6,953 nt of DNA, taken from contig CAMBSA010000095.1 of assembly GCA_945869935.1 (NCBI GenBank), forward strand, positions 1 through 6,953. Reading direction: 5' to 3'. The notes under the pieces were generated by a model, which saw only the letters and a program-made list of their open reading frames with translations, had not been told where the DNA came from and did not search any database. Shown one piece after another: positions 5,550-6,953 of this stretch. Every line of letters begins with the position of its first letter. The first letter of the stretch is position 1. The stretch is from Bordetella parapertussis (GTDB lineage Bacteria > Pseudomonadota > Gammaproteobacteria > Burkholderiales > SG8-39). The position numbers and the translations under genes were made by a program.

Positions 5550-6212
5550 TCAGCGAAGACTCACGACAGGCCAGTGTCGCGAGCGGGCGATTTCCGCGAG
5601 AGTCGCGTCGGGGTCGACCGCAACCGGGTGCGTCACCGCCTCCAGCAGGGGAATATCGTTTCGCGAATCGCTGTAGAAGCGGCTTTGTTCGAACGCATCA
5701 AGCGGGGTGCCCCGGGTTGCGAGCCAGGCATGAAGCCGGGCGACCTTGCCTTGCTGGAAGCAGGGGATTCCGGCCGGTTTTCCGGTGTAGCGCCCGGCGC
5801 TGAATTCGGGCTCGGTGGCAAGCAGATGATCAATGCCGAATTCGCGGGCGATCGGTGCGGTAACGAATGAGTTGGTGGCAGTGATGATGGCGCACAGGTC
5901 GCCGCTGCTCTTGTGTGCCGCGACCAGTGCGCGGCCCTTGTCCAGCACGATCGGGAGAATGCGTTCGCGCATGAAATCTTCGTGCCAATGCGCGAGTTGA
6001 TCGGGGGTGTGGCGGGCAAGCGGTGCGAGCTGGAAGTCGAGAAATTCGTAGATATCGAGCGTGCCGGCCTTGTACTGCTCGTAGAAGCGCAGGTTCTCGG
6101 CCTCGTAGGTATCCCGCTCGAGGATGCCGCGATTGATCAGGAACTGCGCCCATTCGTAGTCGCTGTCCCCGCAGAGGAGGGTATTGTCGAGATCAAACAG
6201 TGAGAGATTCAT
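5550..6212 (-). CDS. HAD-IB family phosphatase (SerB-like)
   Basis: This is a haloacid-dehalogenase-superfamily hydrolase of 220 aa, subfamily IB, related to phosphoserine phosphatase and the TIGR01490-type hydrolases. Motif I is FDLDNTLL (6-13), with nucleophile Asp7 and acid/base Asp9. A cap of helices follows (about 15-90). Motif II is IITATNSF (109-116), with Thr111 or Thr113. The motif III lysine is probably Lys156 in QQGKVARL. Motif IV is YSDSRNDIPLL (180-190), with Asp182 and Asp186 for Mg. All catalytic positions are present, so a soluble phosphomonoesterase is expected. The substrate (phosphoserine, histidinol phosphate or another small phosphate) cannot be decided. The ATG at 6212 has GGTAAG 5 bases upstream. 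It lies 110 bases after hda, a gap in which I see no convincing promoter or terminator, and 151 bases before pcnB. Confidence 0.88.
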   Translation of the reverse strand: MNLSLFDLDNTLLCGDSDYEWAQFLINRGILERDTYEAENLRFYEQYKAGTLDIYEFLDFQLAPLARHTPDQLAHWHEDFMRERILPIVLDKGRALVAAHKSSGDLCAIITATNSFVTAPIAREFGIDHLLATEPEFSAGRYTGKPAGIPCFQQGKVARLHAWLATRGTPLDAFEQSRFYSDSRNDIPLLEAVTHPVAVDPDATLAEIARSRHWPVVSLR

Positions 6213-6322
6213 GATTGCTTACCAAGTATGCAAGGGATGTGCAAAGTATCGCCGCGGGTCGACCGTACTGCTCGATATGCCATCCATGGTCTGGCGACTG
6301 ACGGGGACGCCGGAGCTTTTGA

Positions 6323-6953
6323 TCATTTCAGGGACTTGAGCGCCTCACGTACGAGCGGCAACGTCAGCGGGCGCTTGAGGGCAAGCGACGCTCGATCCAG
6401 GGCATCCAGGATCGCAATTTGCGTCCTCATGTCGCGCGCCCGACGGGACAGCACGTAGTCAAGTATTTCCTGCGATACCGGCAATGCACGCGAGGCGGCA
6501 TGTGCTTCGAGCGCGGCGCGCTTTTCCGCGTCGTTGAGCGGAATCAATTGCCGAACGATGCCTGCCCCTAGGCGTGTGCGAAGGTCCTCTCGCAAGGCGA
6601 GGTCCGCGGGTGCAAGCCTCCCGGTTGCAAGCAGGACGCCGCCTGCGAGGCGCAGCCTGTTGACGGCGTCGAAGGCAAGCAACTGGCCGTCCGGGTCGAG
6701 GACGTCCACTTCGTCCAGTGCAAGGACCTGCAGCATGGATGTGTCGAACGCATGAATCCTGGAGGCGTGAAGGTATCTCGCCTCTAGCCCGGCTTTGACC
6801 GCGGCATGAACAAACGCGTGTGCCAGGTGGGATTTTCCGCTTCCCGTCTCGCCCCAGAGAAAGACCACGGGCTCCTGTCCGGCGAGGGCTGCCCCGAGCG
6901 CGGCCAGCACGCCGGCGTTGCTCCCTGCGATGAAATTGTCGAGCGTGGGGTCG
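6323..6953 (-). CDS. hda: DnaA regulatory inactivator Hda, 5' end outside the window
   Basis: Hda is a DnaA-like AAA+ protein that, with the DNA-loaded beta clamp, stimulates ATP hydrolysis by DnaA to prevent re-initiation. The frame is open to the window edge. 209 residues are visible and start with PTLDNFIAGSNAG, the typical DnaA/Hda lead-in to the AAA+ core. Only about 20-25 N-terminal residues should be missing, including the clamp-binding motif. Numbering within the visible part: Walker A GETGSGKSHL (34-43), Walker B LALDEVD (77-83), sensor 1 LLATG (107-111), an arginine-rich box DLRTRLGAGIV (about 123-133), and a sensor 2 region ARDMRTQI (172-179). The protein stops right after the AAA+ lid (VREALKSLK). 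It lacks the DnaA helix-turn-helix DNA-binding domain, which distinguishes Hda from DnaA. The first GTG inside the frame (6910) is not the start. Confidence 0.93.
   Translation of the reverse strand, partial: DPTLDNFIAGSNAGVLAALGAALAGQEPVVFLWGETGSGKSHLAHAFVHAAVKAGLEARYLHASRIHAFDTSMLQVLALDEVDVLDPDGQLLAFDAVNRLRLAGGVLLATGRLAPADLALREDLRTRLGAGIVRQLIPLNDAEKRAALEAHAASRALPVSQEILDYVLSRRARDMRTQIAILDALDRASLALKRPLTLPLVREALKSLK

Noticed and set aside
6213..6322. Promoter or terminator between hda and the HAD gene
   Set aside because: GATACT and CATACT hexamers occur but without a -35 at proper spacing. Short palindromes (GGTCGACC, CCATGG) have no T-run.

Overview
The window looks like a high-GC betaproteobacterial chromosome. 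The closest feel is Rhodocyclales (Azoarcus/Thauera-like), judged from protein character and gene order; the order-level guess is inference. Two transcription units converge near position 725.

Left part, + strand: the window opens inside the last 41 codons of a TRAP-transporter large permease (DctM type), which stops at 125-127. A stretch of about 340 bases follows with no gene I can name. It holds a few small inverted repeats and one short ORF with coding-like third positions. Next comes a 78-codon orphan gene (471-707) with a very good Shine-Dalgarno sequence. It ends 34 bases from the 3' end of panC, with a GC-rich hairpin in the gap.

Right part, - strand, in transcription order: hda (5' end outside the window), a HAD-IB phosphatase-like gene, a 151-base gap with a weak terminator-like hairpin, pcnB, folK, a small four-helix membrane protein of the DUF486/COG3169 type that carries a frameshift, a deoxynucleoside kinase, panB and panC. 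From pcnB to panC the genes are almost contiguous: pcnB/folK overlap by ATGA, folK/DUF486 by TTGA, kinase/panB are 4 bases apart and panB/panC 2 bases apart. This is a co-transcribed, translationally coupled housekeeping cluster.

Functions: Hda restrains DnaA after replication initiation; PcnB polyadenylates RNA for decay; FolK makes the pterin pyrophosphate for folate; the kinase salvages deoxynucleosides; PanB and PanC make pantothenate for CoA. PanB uses the folate-derived one-carbon donor 5,10-methylene-THF, which gives one metabolic link between folK and panB.

No undescribed defence or mobile system is visible: no transposase, CRISPR, integrase, tRNA or rRNA was found. The points most worth a second look are the one-base frameshift in the DUF486 gene, the orphan 78-aa gene, and the pcnB start (TTG, no Shine-Dalgarno, overlapped by a 25-codon ORF).
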